Shown here: in pieces, positions 1-12,007 of the stretch
How positions within the stretch are numbered: position 1 is the stretch's first letter
Layout of the letters: each line of letters starts with the position of its first letter
Origin: Melitaea cinxia
Lineage: Eukaryota; Arthropoda; Insecta; Lepidoptera; Nymphalidae
Assembly (NCBI RefSeq): GCF_905220565.1
Contig: NC_059404.1
Location: 10,258,472-10,322,471, forward strand
Direction of reading: 5' to 3'
Length of the DNA: 64,000 nucleotides
The notes under the pieces: model-generated
The model's database searches: none
What the model was told of the DNA's origin: nothing
The model's input: the letters and a program-made list of their open reading frames with translations, nothing else
Translations under genes and position numbers: made by a program

Positions 1-440
1 CAGCTTTTCCCCGTTGAATCGCTATGCCGATTCTCTAGGCTCAAAATCCACAAGCCCTCTTGTCACCAGTGGATGAAATAAGAGGAGAAACTATTTCTTA
101 AAAAAAAAATTTAACACTGCTACTTCAAAGTCCATGTTTTGAAATTAGTGATGAATATTTGTGCCGTTTAGTAGCTTCAGCTTTTTTCGCAGTGACTTCT
201 CTCTTAAGGCTGTTTCCCAGACATAAGACGGAGCAAGTGTGTCAACGCAGGTTGCGTCCCGCAAAGGCGTTCTTTCCCAGGGAATCTACGTTAATTCATC
301 GGGTTCCGTGCCATCATCGCGACTTATTCCAGTAGGTTTGATAAAAGCAGGAACTTCGATGGTAGCAAAAACTCTTTTGTAGGACATGAACTCTAGTTGC
401 AAGAAAGGCCGTGTATTCCGAAAGACAATCTCGAGTTAAA
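1..440 (-). pseudogene. C-terminal remnant of a reverse-transcriptase element
   Basis: Read on the minus strand, about 360 down to 181 gives a recognisable conserved stretch (IEVPAFIKPTGISRDDGTEP, then an in-frame stop, IPWER, and DATCVDTLAPSYV). I associate this with the C-terminal part of a reverse-transcriptase-like protein family common in insect genomes. An in-frame TAG near 287 and the lack of any long open frame show it is dead. It may belong to the same family as the YLDDG-type remnant at 47.7-48.8 kb, which is also on the minus strand. The family link is from memory and needs a protein search. Confidence 0.45.
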
Positions 441-462
441 TGAAGAGATGAATAAGTCTATT

Positions 463-1066
463 TTAACCGACTTCCAAAAAAGGAGGAGGTTCTCAATTCG
501 ACTGTATTTTTTTAAATGTATTTTACATCAGAACTTTTGACCGGGTGGACCGATTTCGACCATTTTTTTTAATCGAAAGGTGGTGTGTGTCGATTGGTCC
601 CATTTAAATTTATTTAAGATCTAACAACTACTTTTCGAATTATATCTAATAATGCGTTTTTACTTGACGCTTTTTTCGTCGACCTACGTTGTATTATACC
701 GCATAATTTTCTACTGGATGTACCGATTTTGATAATTCTTTTTTTGTTGGAAAGAAAATATCCCTAGTTTAGTACCATAATAAGGAAACCAGGATCTGAT
801 GATGCGATCCCAGATAAATCGAAATCGAGGGAAACTCTTGAAAATCCGCAATAACTTTTTAATGGGTGTACCGATTTTGATAATTTTTAATTTAATCGAA
901 AGCTGATGTTTATCATGTGGTCACATATAAATTTTATCGAGATCTAATAACTCCTTTTTGAGTAATCTTTGATAACGCGTAGTTACTTGACTATTTTTTC
1001 GTCGATCTACGTTGTATTACTCTTTGATGTAATTGAAGTCGGTTTTTTTTTCGTTTGCGAGCAAAC
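463..1066 (+). repeat. Dispersed repeat A, full-length copy 1
   Basis: Begins TTAACCGACTTCCAAAAAAGG and ends GAAGTCGGTT, then a T-run and CGTTTGCGAGCAAAC. The two ends carry the short inverted repeat AACCGACTTC/GAAGTCGGTT. There is no coding capacity, so it looks like a non-autonomous element. The same sequence recurs near 4.0, 7.8, 20.8, 29.3, 30.9, 33.5, 50.6, 58.2 and 60.1 kb. Confidence 0.85.
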
Positions 1067-1077
1067 AAAATTATTTA

Positions 1078-1470
1078 TACTAGCTGTATTCGCGACTCCG
1101 TTCATGTGAGTAGACTGTATCTGGAAACTCATAAAAAATTTTAACAGCTTGATCCTGATCCCGTGGAGCATATTTTTATGTGACCTCTTTTATCTTATTT
1201 TGGGACTTTAACTATTTTTGTCCGGAAAAGAAAATCGTGTTTAATAGAAAAATGTTAAGTTAAGTAATATCTATTTGGTCCGTATTTACACGCGCGCGAA
1301 ACGAAGTTTTTTTCGCCGAAATTCCGCTTTCGCAAAAATCCCGGAATAAAAGTAGCCTAGATGTTGCTTCACCCCCTCCTCTATCAACTCAACCGTTCCG
1401 GAAATTAGCCCAGATAAACAAGAAGATAGACAAACATTTTAAAATCGTTTGATTGTGTTTTAGTATCGTT
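1078..1470 (+). repeat. CTAGCTG-type dispersed repeat remnant
   Basis: Starts ACTAGCTGTATTCGCGACTCCG and ends in a purine-rich AGATAGACAAACA segment. The start matches the CTAGCTGTGCCCGCGGCTACG family at 55.4 and 55.7 kb and the copy at 12.0 kb. It is a diverged non-coding copy, possibly Helitron-derived. Confidence 0.5.
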
Positions 1471-1479
1471 GGATTAACT

Positions 1480-2640
1480 ATAAGCACTTACAAAACTGTT
1501 ATTTTGAAATCACAGACTTTAATTTTATTTATATGTATAGAAGATTTTGTTTTAAGTTCTATCAATAGCGACATATGAAATGAAATGCAGTTTCGTCAAT
1601 ATCTTTTATAGTACACAGCTGGACAAATACCGACAACTCGTTAGTTCATAGTAGTTTATTTTTAATTCATGGGAATGACCGCTGAAAATTGAACAAAAAA
1701 CATTCACCAAATACCAGCAGAAACAAGCGGAATTTCCTATGAATCGTGATGTTATTTTTTTTGTGCTTATCGCATATTTAAACAACAGGATAGTGACTGA
1801 GGTTAATCGAAAATACGTGCGTTATCACCGTCTTAAAAAGAAACACTTTGTTCTTTATTTAAATACCAAGGACGAATTAAAATGTTGTAGAAATGATTTT
1901 AAATTAATGCATCATTTTGAAAAAAAAAATGCAGACATCAACTTAATTTTTCGATCAAACAGTTCAAATTAATTGGAAATATTCAATTAAGCCATTTTCG
2001 GATATGATCTTAGACACTGTCGAAAAATATATAGTCTTGTCTATTATGTAAGTAGGAGTAATCGAATAACGGTGACAAGGTCTTTCTTATTGTTGATACT
2101 TCAGACTTTAAAGGAAGGGTATGTCCTATATACATTTGGATTCACCGTGTATTTCAGTTATTATTTTTAAACGTATTCAATCTATTAGTTTTTGTAGATA
2201 GGTTCGTTTGTTTTGATAAAATATTAGCTTAATTTCTGTATTGCAACTAGCACTGTCGGACGGAAATTTTAATTCGTGCTAGAGACGCTGACAATTGAGT
2301 TTTAAGTGTTCAATTTATTTCAAAATTCTCTCTTATTTAGCGGTTTAAAACACCGCGAGGAAACTGTACTTATGAATGTACTTATGATGTTAAGATATAC
2401 AGAGGAGTAAGGTGACGAAACTTATCATCCTTGTTAATGAATGATGATGGTGCTGACGATGTTAATATGAATAAAGAGATACAGATTTTTTTCGAATTTC
2501 TATTAAAATAGAAACACATTTAGAAATAAAATTGTCACTATTACGTGTAAAAGAGGGAATTTGTTTGGGTTAAATTGTGGTGAAATAAGCATTTATAAAT
2601 ATTGTTGCTTTAATAAACTATTGTAATTATTGTATATTGT
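1480..2640. other. AT-rich non-coding stretch
   Basis: Only short chance open frames are seen (the longest is 77 codons, from 1739, very rich in Asn, Lys and Phe). No splice-bounded exon, repeat copy or RNA gene was recognised. Confidence 0.5.
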
Positions 2641-2650
2641 ATTGTATTGT

Positions 2651-2668
2651 AAGTGTGTGTGTGTGTGT
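2651..2668. repeat. (TG)n microsatellite
   Basis: A short TG run, preceded by TATTGTATTGTA repeats from about 2630. Confidence 0.8.
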
Positions 2669-3194
2669 TTGTGTTTGGTGTGTTTGTATTGTCGTTCGAT
2701 TCGCACCGGTGTCTTAGATAGGTTTACTGATGCCATCGACATGGACATTGTAAATTAGTTAATAAAGCGTAGATCAGACGAGCTGCACCATTATTATAAA
2801 TTCAGATCAAGTTTTAAAGACCTTAATAGCCCCTCGGCAATCAACTTAAATAAGCTTTTGTTTTATTTTATATTGTTATGATCGTATTACTTGTCATCAA
2901 AAAACAAACGAATCAGAAGATTTTGTTGTATTATTAAAAAAATTATATATGTCTTGGTGTAACGCTATTTAACTCCGCAAATAACATTATTAATACTTGG
3001 TATGATGACGGTGGATTGCCGTAATGGTCAAGCGTAATTACTGTAACGCTAAGGACCGCGGGTTGACAAATGGTTTTATAAGCTATTAATATGTTTGTCA
3101 TGGCATGGGCCTTCACAAGAGTTCCCCATTAAACTGGGGTCCGTTGAGCGTAATATGTTTAATACACAATGTTTTTAGCTCCTTATTAATAGAT

Positions 3195-3480
3195 ATTTTT
3201 TTAATAAAGGTCTGGCAGGCTAGGTCGGCAAACAAGCGTACACCCCTCCTGATGGTAAGCGATTACCGTAGCTTATAGACGCCTGCAACACAAATAGCAT
3301 TGCAAACGTGTTGTCGACCCTACCTCCAATCGCCCCCAGGAGCTCTTGTCACCTTACTCACCACAGGAACACAAGACTGCTTGCAAGCAGTGTTATTTAG
3401 CTGTGATCTTCTGTAAGGTCGAGGTATTTTCCCAGTCGGGTTACTTCAAATTTTGAGCAGGATATTTCCTGCTGTCTGTG
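3195..3480 (+). repeat. Dispersed repeat D, copy 1
   Basis: Contains GGTCGGCAAACAAGCGTACA, GATGGTAAGCGATTACCGTA and GAGCAGGATATTTCCTGCTG. It is clearly the same element as 24722-25010, with a more diverged copy near 10.55-10.75 kb. It is non-coding and widespread in Lepidoptera as far as I know. Confidence 0.75.
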
Positions 3481-3566
3481 AATTAATAAAAAGTTAATAA
3501 AATGAAGAATATATGACTATAGCATATAATATAACCTGTGTGGCTATCGAAATAAATAATATAGTC

Positions 3567-3868
3567 ACCTCCTCTCTTTCCGTGGGTGTCGTAAGAGACG
3601 ACTAAGGGATAACACAGTTTCACTACCATCTTGAAACTTAAAACGCCGACCGATTGCGGGATAACCATCCAACTGCTGGCTTTGAAATACATAGGCCGAA
3701 GACAGGCAGCAGCGGCTTCGGTGCGACAAAGTCAGCCTTGGAGTCACCAACCCGCCTGCCCAGCGTGGTGACTATGGGCAACACACATGAGTTCACGCCA
3801 TTTTTGGCACGAACTTGTGGAGGCCTATGTCCAGCAGTAGACTGCGATAGGCTGAAGTGATGATGATG
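3567..3868 (+). mobile_element. SINE-like repeat E with RTE-type 3' tail, copy 1
   Basis: Ends GGAGGCCTATGTCCAGCAGT, GACTGCGATAGGCTGAAGTG and a GATGAT run. The same body occurs in reverse at 53578-53865 and, truncated, at 56612-56735. Its last ~45 bp match the 3' end of the RTE LINE at 62834-62880, so it was probably mobilised by RTE machinery. Open frames over it are shadows. Confidence 0.7.
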
Positions 3869-4006
3869 ATAATAATGATGACTAAATACTTACTTATTAC
3901 CTATAAAATATTTGTATACAAAATTTCTTTTACACTTGTATTCATTTTGATTTTAAACTTATGGTTTAAGAAATAAAAATAAAGTTTGTACTTAAATATT
4001 AATTGT

Positions 4007-4457
4007 GTTTGCAGGCAAACGAAAAAAAAAAAACCGATTCCAATTATATCGACAAGTAATACAACGTGGGTAGACGAAAAATTAGTCAAGTGAATATGCA
4101 TTATCAAAGATTAGTCCAAAAGTTGTAATCAGATCTCGATGAAATTTAAATGTTACTGTACTAATGTTAATGACCACATGATAAACATCGGCTTTCGATT
4201 AAATTAAAAATCATCAAAATCGGTACACGCAGTAAAAAGTTATGCGGATTTTCGAGTTTCCCTCGATTTCTCTGGGATCCCGTCACTAGATCCTGGTTTC
4301 CTTATCACGGTACCAAACTAGAAATATCTCCTTTCCAACAAAAAAAGAATTATCAAAATCGGTTCATAAACGACGAAGTTATCCACGAACATACATATAT
4401 ATATATATATATATACGGTCGAATTGAGTAACCTCCTCCTTTTTTGAAGTCGGTTAA
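4007..4457 (-). repeat. Dispersed repeat A, copy 2
   Basis: Starts GTTTGCAGGCAAACG and ends GAAGTCGGTTAA, which is the reverse orientation of copy 1. It is internally shortened and contains a TA microsatellite at 4396-4416. Confidence 0.8.
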
Positions 4458-4459
4458 AA

Positions 4460-5500
4460 ATGTTTTTATTTTTTTAGCGTTGACTTGTTTGGTTAATAAT
4501 ATGAATTTATTAATGGCTGTCTTAGTGAGTTAGCAGATTTTTAAAGGATTCTAAGTCATTTTTAGACAATTATAGATGTGAATGTTTACTGTACCTACTA
4601 TTCTTTACAACAAGAATTTTGTTGATATTAACTAGATATACTTATCACTCGTCCTTATTACTATTAGGTACATATAGCATGACTGTGTTAATGATGTTGT
4701 CGATAACTTGTTAAAACACTCTGGTTTGAAGTCATTAATTTCTTTCTGTTTTTTTTTTCGTCAGTTATTTAAAAAAAAAATCTTTCTAAAGTTCAACTAC
4801 GGGTATATGTATTTACCATGTTTTGACCTCATTGTTTCGTTGTATCTTAATAATTTTATAGTTAGAATTGGCAAACATTTAAATATTATAATAAAATATT
4901 AAACAGTAATTTTCATTATGTTTACTAGACTTTTAAGAATGTAAGTAAATTTAATGTAAAAAATATAAAAAAAGTAAATTAAGTAAAAAAAATCTTTATA
5001 GTAAATTGCTTTATTGTTTTTTTTTTTTGTAAAATATGAAGTTCAAACATGTTGTTAACGTACTGTTTGTTATGATGTTAGTTTATCGATAATTAAATAA
5101 ATAAGTATGTATTTTTAGTTATTTTTATGTATTTATACACTTTATTCTACATGAAAATATACTTACTTAGCAATATGGTTATAAAAAAGAAGAGGCGGTC
5201 TTACCGCTAAAACTACTAGTGAGACTCCTGGTTCTTCTAAAATAAGCACTTTTCGGAAGGACGAGAACATCAAGAGAAAATCATATTAACTTTACAATTA
5301 CCCATTGTTCTGTCAATCAGCCGTGCAGCACCGTGACACGTCCTGCAAACGTGTCACGACTGGGTATACCAATATTAAAACAAATGTTTAAAAAGTAATA
5401 GTAGTTAAAAAAAAATACTTCATTCAATTATCATTTGTCCATTTTACTAAAATATAATATAATAAAATAACATTGTTGTCAATTAGTTATGGCAAAATTC
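4460..5500. other. AT-rich non-coding stretch
   Basis: No gene, RNA or recognised repeat was seen. The 64-codon frame at 4708-4902 is low-complexity and Phe/Leu-rich, and I do not believe it. Confidence 0.5.
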
Positions 5501-5505
5501 GCTAT

Positions 5506-5547
5506 TTTTATAATAGATAGAGGTAAATACCTCTATCTATTATAAAA
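5506..5547. repeat. Perfect 20-bp palindrome with 2-nt centre
   Basis: The arms TTTTATAATAGATAGAGGTA and TACCTCTATCTATTATAAAA are exact reverse complements separated by AA. No gene is near. It could be a foldback element or cruciform-forming site. Confidence 0.85.
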
Positions 5548-6129
5548 GTATAGTGTATTTGACTATTTACAAAAAAATGTAACTATTATTATTTTATAAA
5601 TAAAAGTAGTGTGCACTTTGAGAAATTTAATCTTTATAACTTATTGATATCGACATATTCATTGAAAACATATAAAATGAAGTAAAAAAAAATCAGAAAT
5701 AATACAGAATGTCTACGTTCACAGCTTGTCATTAGACAATACAAACACGTTATCTTTAGAGATTACTCCTGAATTGGTAAAATTATGGTTTTAGTCTAAT
5801 CATATCCAAGCTAATGTAATTACTTTAAATGTAGTTTAATAATTAACCTTAATATTGACTAAAGTACGAATATACAAATTCGAAAATATTTTGGCGCTGG
5901 CTCCCCGGCCGGTACCACCGCAGTCGTTATGTTCCTGCATTTTAAATCTGTAATATCTTCGAAAATATGAATTAAAATTACATGCTGTTAAGGACCATAT
6001 TGATCAATATTAAATGCACAATGCGATAAGGATTAATGCTGTATTGCTTAAAATCGCTTCGTAAATAAGTCATTATTTCTCGTAAAAAGTAAAGGATAAA
6101 AAATGGTAATTATGGGTTATCCCTAAGAT

Positions 6130-6437
6130 ATAGACGTATACCATTGTTGATTTTTGGTAGACGTTTTTAAGGTGTACAATACTGTGGTACATTATTTTGA
6201 TCTATCTCGTACGGTTTACAAAAAATGTGTTTATTTATGATATCATTAGAAACCTCTAAAATTATCAGTATTTCTCTACTTTATTATGCATGTGTTATAC
6301 ATATAAACTTTCCTCTTGAATTACTCTATCTTTAAAAAAAACCGCATTAAAATCCGTTGCGTAGTTTTAAGGATTTAAGCATACACTGGGACAGACAGAC
6401 AGTGGGAAGCGACTTTGTTTTATACTATGTAGTGAAG
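6130..6437 (+). repeat. Dispersed repeat B tail, copy 1
   Basis: The segment ending AAAATCCGTTGCGTAGTTTT...GCGACTTTGTTTTATACTATGTAGTG matches the end of the repeat at 58668-59195. Similarity fades upstream of about 6130. Confidence 0.55.
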
Positions 6438-6538
6438 AATCACGTACTTAACAATATTGTATAACTAATATTTACTAATACCTACGAGTACCACAGAGCC
6501 ACGTCTTATTCAAAATTAACGCTTCATTTACAATTATA

Positions 6539-6682
6539 CAATAATACGTGAAGAAAAACTTTTATGAAATTTTGCACACAGTATACAGAGAAGGAGTGCA
6601 GAATGCTAATATTTTTTTAATTATACAAAAAAAAATACATTAAATCAATAAAAAAATACATTGAACACACTATCATGTATTT

Positions 6683-6728
<46 letters not shown>

Positions 6729-6832
6729 TATATACTCTTTTGTTTATTATTATAGAAGTATATAGTCTTTGATAATATTCAAACTTATAATTTAAATTAA
6801 TTATGGTCGAATTTCGACCACTGGCGACCACT
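6539..6832 (+). repeat. Dispersed repeat C, copy 1
   Basis: Runs from GTGAAGAAAAACTTTTATG through GTATACAGAGAAGGAGTGCA to GGTCGAATTTCGACCACTGG. A (CA)n run lies inside at 6687-6725. The family recurs at 12.36 kb (split), 22.80, 60.79 and 61.01 kb. Confidence 0.7.
6687..6725. repeat. (CA)n microsatellite
   Basis: A near-perfect CA run of about 39 bp inside repeat C copy 1. Confidence 0.9.
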
Positions 6833-7089
6833 AGTTTACATTAAACTGTGGGGTATCATATATACAAACTTTTTATATCAGAACAATAATTTAAACTTCA
6901 TTTAATGTTTTCTTATTTTTTATAAAAATATTTTTTGATAGATGTCAACAATTGTAATTTAATTTCTTCTTTATAATTTTTTAACAATCTATTGTTTATA
7001 TTATATTATTTTATTAATAAAATTATTTTAGATTTTATTATTTTTTAATAAAAAAACGGTAGCGTCTCAAAAATAGCATTATATGATGG

Positions 7090-7640
7090 GATTCCAATTG
7101 GCGTGATTACACAGATTTCCTGGGTATAATCAAGAAAATAGCCTACTAAGCATGTGGCTTGTGGTACCGAACTTTATCAGATAAACTGCCAAATGTTCCG
7201 TGGTTCTGTAAAATTAAACTAAGTAAACGATACCTTGTACTTGTTTTAAGAGTTCGATCCTACCACATTCCACTTAATTGTTTTGTTTATCTTATGTGTA
7301 AAGCTAATAGTCCTAACTGTATCGTCTGTGGCTCTCATGAGGATCTTTACCACGTATTCATGGAATCTACCAGAAATAAACCCTTGAGGCAGGAACTCTT
7401 AACAGAAATTTATTGTGGCAGGGAAAACCTCTTTTTTTCATAACGCTTATAGCTCTAAATTTACAACAACTTTCAGTGATAGAACCCTCAGCTTCATAAT
7501 TCACTCTACGTTTCTCAGACAATCAGACTTAGATGACCTAAGCTATGTAAATCATTGTACACAGATCTAGTATTTAAGACTTATGAGCCGACTTAGTCTT
7601 TAAGACTGTATGGCTCCAATAAAGAACAAAAAAGGTCGGT
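7090..7640 (+). pseudogene. LINE ORF2 C-terminal remnant
   Basis: The open segment 7159-7443 contains RVRSYHIPLNCFVYLM followed by SPNCIVCGSHEDLYHVFMES. This Cys/His-bearing pattern (CxxC...HxxxH-like) is typical of the C-terminal end of Jockey/CR1-type LINE ORF2. The preceding RT is missing and no frame continues, so this is a fossil. Downstream text ends in an AATAAAGAACAAAAAAG tail, consistent with the element's 3' end near 7630. Confidence 0.6.
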
Positions 7641-7831
7641 AGAGACATCGAAGATTTTATAACAAATAAAACAAAAAATTAATTGCTTCGGATTTAATTT
7701 TACTTTTTTTTAGTTTTCACGCTTAGCGTCAACAAAAACTCGTTACTACTGAAACTATTTGTGTGTTTAATGAAGCGAACTTAAATATAAACAATTAAAA
7801 TAACCAAAGGGAAAACATCTTGTAACATTTT

Positions 7832-8048
7832 TAACTGACTTTAAAAAGGCGACTTCTCAATTCGACTGAGTTTTTTTGTGAGTTTATGATTCTTTTTTCA
7901 ATCAAAAAGTTTAAAATTAGGTCGAAATCTGACTAGAAAATTTTGAGTTATCCTTAAGAATGCGTATTTAATTTAGCGTTTTACCAACTACCTACGTCTA
8001 TTACTTGTCGATGTAATTGTAGTTTGTTTTTTTTTTCGTTTACGAACA
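7832..8048 (+). repeat. Dispersed repeat A, diverged copy
   Basis: Starts TTAACTGACTTTAAAAAGGCG and ends in GATGTAATTGTAGTTTGTTT, a T-run and CGTTTACGAAC. It is shortened and much mutated relative to 463-1066. Confidence 0.6.
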
Positions 8049-8049
8049 C

Positions 8050-8715
8050 AAGTTTCTAGTATTTTCCGTTTTATTTCGAATGTAACGTCGTATTTAATAC
8101 AAGCTTCTACCCGAGCCTTGGCTTTAGAGCAGGTCGAAGTACAGTTTTTAAAGATCAATTTACTGCGTAATGTGTTATTGGCCAAACGACACTTTTACCA
8201 TGTTTAATTTTAATTAAAAATATTTTTTTTTTCCAGATATTATTTGCTTGCGGTTTTTTTCACTTATATTACATATTTATTATAGCATCAAAAGGAATAA
8301 ATATAACAAATGATTAGCATTAAGTACCTTCAAAAGAAACATTTCACGAATCCTATTTCCTTACACTAACCTTGATAAGGAACACGGAATCAACCGAACG
8401 AGGCCACTGCGATGAGATTGTCATATTATAGTTTTTGTTAGCGCGTATTGTGGTGATGTCCTCAAGGTATTCATTGTACGATTTTTGTACGTTCGTAAAA
8501 ATTATAAAATAATTATCATCATGTGATTACCGCGTCCGGTATATACTTTGGTTTAGCATATTATATTACATCGTAAGCATAGTAAAAGTATGAAAAAATA
8601 AAAAAAATAAACATTTGATACTAATAACTTTGAAAAAATACAAACCAATGAACCGTGCAATTTTATACCCAGCTTCTCCTATCGTACGGGCATGCAGTAC
8701 AACATATTTGTGCAA
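8050..8715. other. Non-coding stretch
   Basis: Nothing recognised. The small frames here are not supported by motifs or splice sites. Confidence 0.4.
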
Positions 8716-8860
8716 AATGTTTATTTATTTATTTATTAATACTTTATTGCACAATACATTAACGAATTGTACAAAAGGTGGGCTTAATGCTAAAAGCATT
8801 CTCTACCAGCCCAACCTTAGGACGTATAAGAGCAAAGGTTTGTAGGTGTGAAAAAATCGG
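8716..8860 (-). mobile_element. LINE 3'-end remnant with (TTTA)n tail
   Basis: Read on the minus strand this ends in AATAAATAAATAAATAAA, the simple-repeat tail typical of CR1/Jockey-type LINEs. The adjoining TGCACAATACATTAACG text resembles a LINE 3' UTR. It may be the 3' end of the minus-strand LINE fragment at 9197-9900. Confidence 0.45.
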
Positions 8861-8949
8861 GTATTAGTAAAATTCAGATAAAGAAGAAAAAAAGGGAGGA
8901 AATATAAAGTAAAGTTTGTGGCTTAGTATATACATGAGCAAATAAATTC

Positions 8950-9106
8950 GTATATATATATATATATACCATAAAAATATAAACATGCATAAACAGATAC
9001 AACCTTGCATACATACATACACACATACATACACATATACATACATACATACATACATACATACATACATACATACATACATACATACATACATACATAC
9101 ATACCT
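8950..9106. repeat. (TA)n and (CATA)n microsatellites
   Basis: A TA run near 8953-8976 and a long CATA run at about 9008-9106. Overlapping Met-Tyr-Val-Cys open frames on the minus strand are products of this repeat. Confidence 0.95.
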
Positions 9107-9196
9107 ACATACATAATACCTAATAAGCTGACGACAATAGTAACCAAAACTCAATTACAGTGTTTATTGAGTTCACTAAATTAGATTAAATTTTGG

Positions 9197-9900
9197 CTAA
9201 GAAGAACCCCTTAACTTGCCTCTTAAATGAGTCACGTGAAATAGCTTTACGGATGGACTCGGGTAACAAATTCCAGAGACGAACAGCAGAAACAGCAAAC
9301 GAATCAGACAAAACCCAGACCGATGAATATTAGTAGAAAGAGATAGATTATTTGAAGAGCGGAGAGATATTTCATGAGATTCGGAAAGGAAAGTGATGTT
9401 ACATTTAAGGTAAGAAGGGTTACTAGGATTGGATAGAATAGTGAAGAGTAAACAAAGAATTCTCAAGTTCCTACGCTCACGGATTGGTAGCCATTTAAGG
9501 AGAGATATGTAATGGGAAATATGACCATACTTCCGCAACCCGAAAATGAAACGAATGCAGGTGTTGAGCAATCGATCAAGTTTGGACCTGACTGAGGTCC
9601 ACACAACACACATCTCTGTAGTCGATTATGGGCAAGAGTAAGGTATTCACAAAGTGGAGCTTGGCCTTAGTTGGTAAGAAATGCTTAATGTGTAGTAAGG
9701 GATGTAATGTTGAGTAGAATTTACGCGAAACTTCATTTACATGATCGGACCAGGAAAGGGATTTATCAATAATTATGCCCAGATCCTTAACCTTTAAGGC
9801 AAATGGTATTGAGTATCTATTAAAAATCAGGTTCGGTAAAGAATTTGTATCAATCAAGGCCAGTTGCCGAGAACTGCCCACAATAATCGCTTGGCACTTG
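9197..9900 (-). pseudogene. Degraded LINE reverse transcriptase (3' half)
   Basis: Two minus-strand frames, 9881-9576 and 9613-9197, are joined by a frameshift. The first carries LKVKDLGIIIDKSLSWSDHV, the conserved post-palm segment (KYLGVxLDxxLSWxxHI type) of non-LTR reverse transcriptases. The second continues with LLNTCIRFIFGLRKYGHISH and LLKWLPIRERR, the usual downstream region of CR1/Jockey-like ORF2. The 5' part, including the catalytic YADD box, is missing. This is a dead 5'-truncated copy. Confidence 0.75.
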
Positions 9901-9904
9901 GCGA

Positions 9905-10540
9905 CAGTTATGTAATGTTCTTCTAAATTTTTAGATTAGGGTAAAGTACCTTATTTATCATTTACAATTAGTATATGAAGCATTATTTTTGGAGTTTACT
10001 CCTCTTTAGAAATCGATTTTCATATAAGACCCCGGTATGAAAAAAATAGCAGGAGTAAAATCTACTGAACGTATGACTTCGTTACGTTTTCTGTAACGTC
10101 ATCTATCGGATTCCAATAGGTTTCCGATTGATGGCGTAACGACGTTTTTTAATAATGCCATCTTAGATGATGATAGATGACGTTATTTCATTCGTTTATT
10201 TAGAATTTGATATGGTATTAGTCTTTTTCTTAGAATAGTAAGCCTTTTTTGTGCCAATTTAGACAGTCAGTCTGAATGAGTAAACTCCAGTCGTGCGTCG
10301 GAGCTGACACACACACTTTTTTAACTTTCTTCTTTATTTGTCAATTCGAAGTTGTCTTTACGTGTTTAGTTACAAATTCAACCGATTATTTTTTTTTGTA
10401 TAAAAAACGAATGAAAAATAAAAATCGGTTTCTTTACTAACTACTACTACTTATTATATTATTTTATTATGAAAGTTGTGTTATAATTTTACTATTCGAC
10501 TACATAGGTCTTGTCTTTTTTATTATAACAATGGTGGCAA
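9905..10540. other. Non-coding stretch with imperfect inverted repeat
   Basis: No gene seen. Around 10089-10183 the motif GTAACGTCATCTATC occurs once directly and twice in inverted, slightly mutated form (near 10123-10138 and 10170-10184). Confidence 0.5.
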
Positions 10541-10745
10541 ACAAGTGGCAGCAACACCACAAGCATTACCAGCTCGTTGCTTATCCTATCCATGACCCTT
10601 CCTAGGAGCTCTGGCTACCGTTCTCACCACAGGAACACACAGCAATGCTATTTAGATGTGATCTTTTCTAAAGTTAAGATACTTCCTCAAATGGGCTGCT
10701 CCAGATATTTAGCAAGATATACTCTTCTGTGGCCTACCGCAATCC
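10540..10745 (+). repeat. Dispersed repeat D, diverged copy
   Basis: Shares CTAGGAGCTCTGGCTACC, CTCACCACAGGAACACA and GCTATTTAGATGTGATCTT with 3195-3480 and 24722-25010. Confidence 0.6.
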
Positions 10746-10749
10746 AGTC

Positions 10750-11244
10750 AAGTTAGTTGCGACTATTTGGATCAATTAGTTCACTTCTTTTTCTCATTCA
10801 CACACCATTTACTCATTTCATACTTTATTTATCTCTCTGTGAGTAAAACCTAGTCAACAATACAATCTCTAAGCACATATACATAAACTCTTATAGTAAC
10901 TTCTTGATATTTAATCTTACAATACAAAAGTCATGAAGTAATCCAGGCACGTCTGTTTGTCTTTACATGTAAATCACGTTTTGCTACTTAATAGATCTTG
11001 ACGCAGTTTTCTACATAATTGGGATAGTTTAAAAAATATTGATTCGTTTACTGCATCTTGCACACATCGTGGCATTTCTAACTGTTATCGATCATATATT
11101 GATATTTAATATGTATATACCTACGTATTTGAAATGTTTCAATAGTACTTATATTCAAACAAACGTTGTTTTACAAACGGAAATGTATTCTTCAATTTTT
11201 TCAGCCCGCCAAATTTACTGAACCATCAAAGTAAATTTCTGTCC
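10750..11244. other. Non-coding stretch
   Basis: No motif-supported gene or known repeat was recognised here. Confidence 0.4.
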
Positions 11245-11254
11245 TCAGTTAATA

Positions 11255-11598
11255 CGCTTCAGCCTGTAATAAATATCCCACTGCTGGGCATAGGCCTCTT
11301 TCCTCATGTAGGAGAATCATCAGAGCTTAATCCACCATGTTGCTCCAATGCGTGTTGGCAGATATATTCCCTACTATGAGTAACGATATATCAGGTGTAC
11401 ATGAGAACAACCGAGACCGACGGCTTAACGTGCTCTCCGAGGCACGGTGGGGAGACCCACAAGGACTGCATATACACCCAGACCTCGGCAAACATCTGTA
11501 TAGCCAATACAAATATTTGTCAAGTGCGGGTATCGGACCCGCAACCGTCAGCGCAATCCACAAACTAGTGCTGTGACCGTTGCGACAACGCGTCGTCT
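11255..11598 (-). mobile_element. tRNA-derived SINE (family S1), minus strand
   Basis: Full-length reverse copy of the element at 57779-58123, with the conserved segment TCCGAGGCACGGTGGGGAGA and the tail complement CCCACTGCTGGGCATAGGCC. It is flanked by the direct repeat TCAGTTAATA at 11245-11254 and 11599-11608, a clean 10-bp target-site duplication. The B-box region is mutated (GGGTCCGATACCC in sense). Open frames on both strands here are shadows. Confidence 0.85.
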
Positions 11599-12007
11599 TC
11601 AGTTAATATCTACAGTTAATACCTACCTAGTAGGTGCAGTTTTTCTAATTATTGTTTGGTCTGATTGTTTTTAATAATAAGATGGATTAATTGTAGCAAT
11701 GCTTCTTGTAAAACTGTTAGATGACAGTATGATAGTGATGTATGATAAAAACGTTGACTAGGTTAAGTTAATTCTGTCCAGCGTTCAAACGATAACAATA
11801 AGCACGCAGTAATCATCAGATGATTACCGCATCCGGTATTAGCTGCATTAAAGCATTAATCAATTAAAGGTACAAAATTTTGTGGTCACCGAGGCATTTA
11901 AAATTGTCATATAAATAATTGGTCTGAAAAACGTATTTTCAACAATTGTTGCAAATAATTGTATGACGTGTGATGAAGATGAATTATACACAACACTTTT
12001 GTCTATA

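Noticed and set aside
3010..3075. Possible tRNA or SINE head (GGACCGCGGGTTGACAAAT)
   Set aside because: Lacks a proper B box and an A box at the right distance.
8864..9154. Met-Tyr-Val-Cys-rich minus-strand frames
   Set aside because: Translation of the CATA microsatellite.
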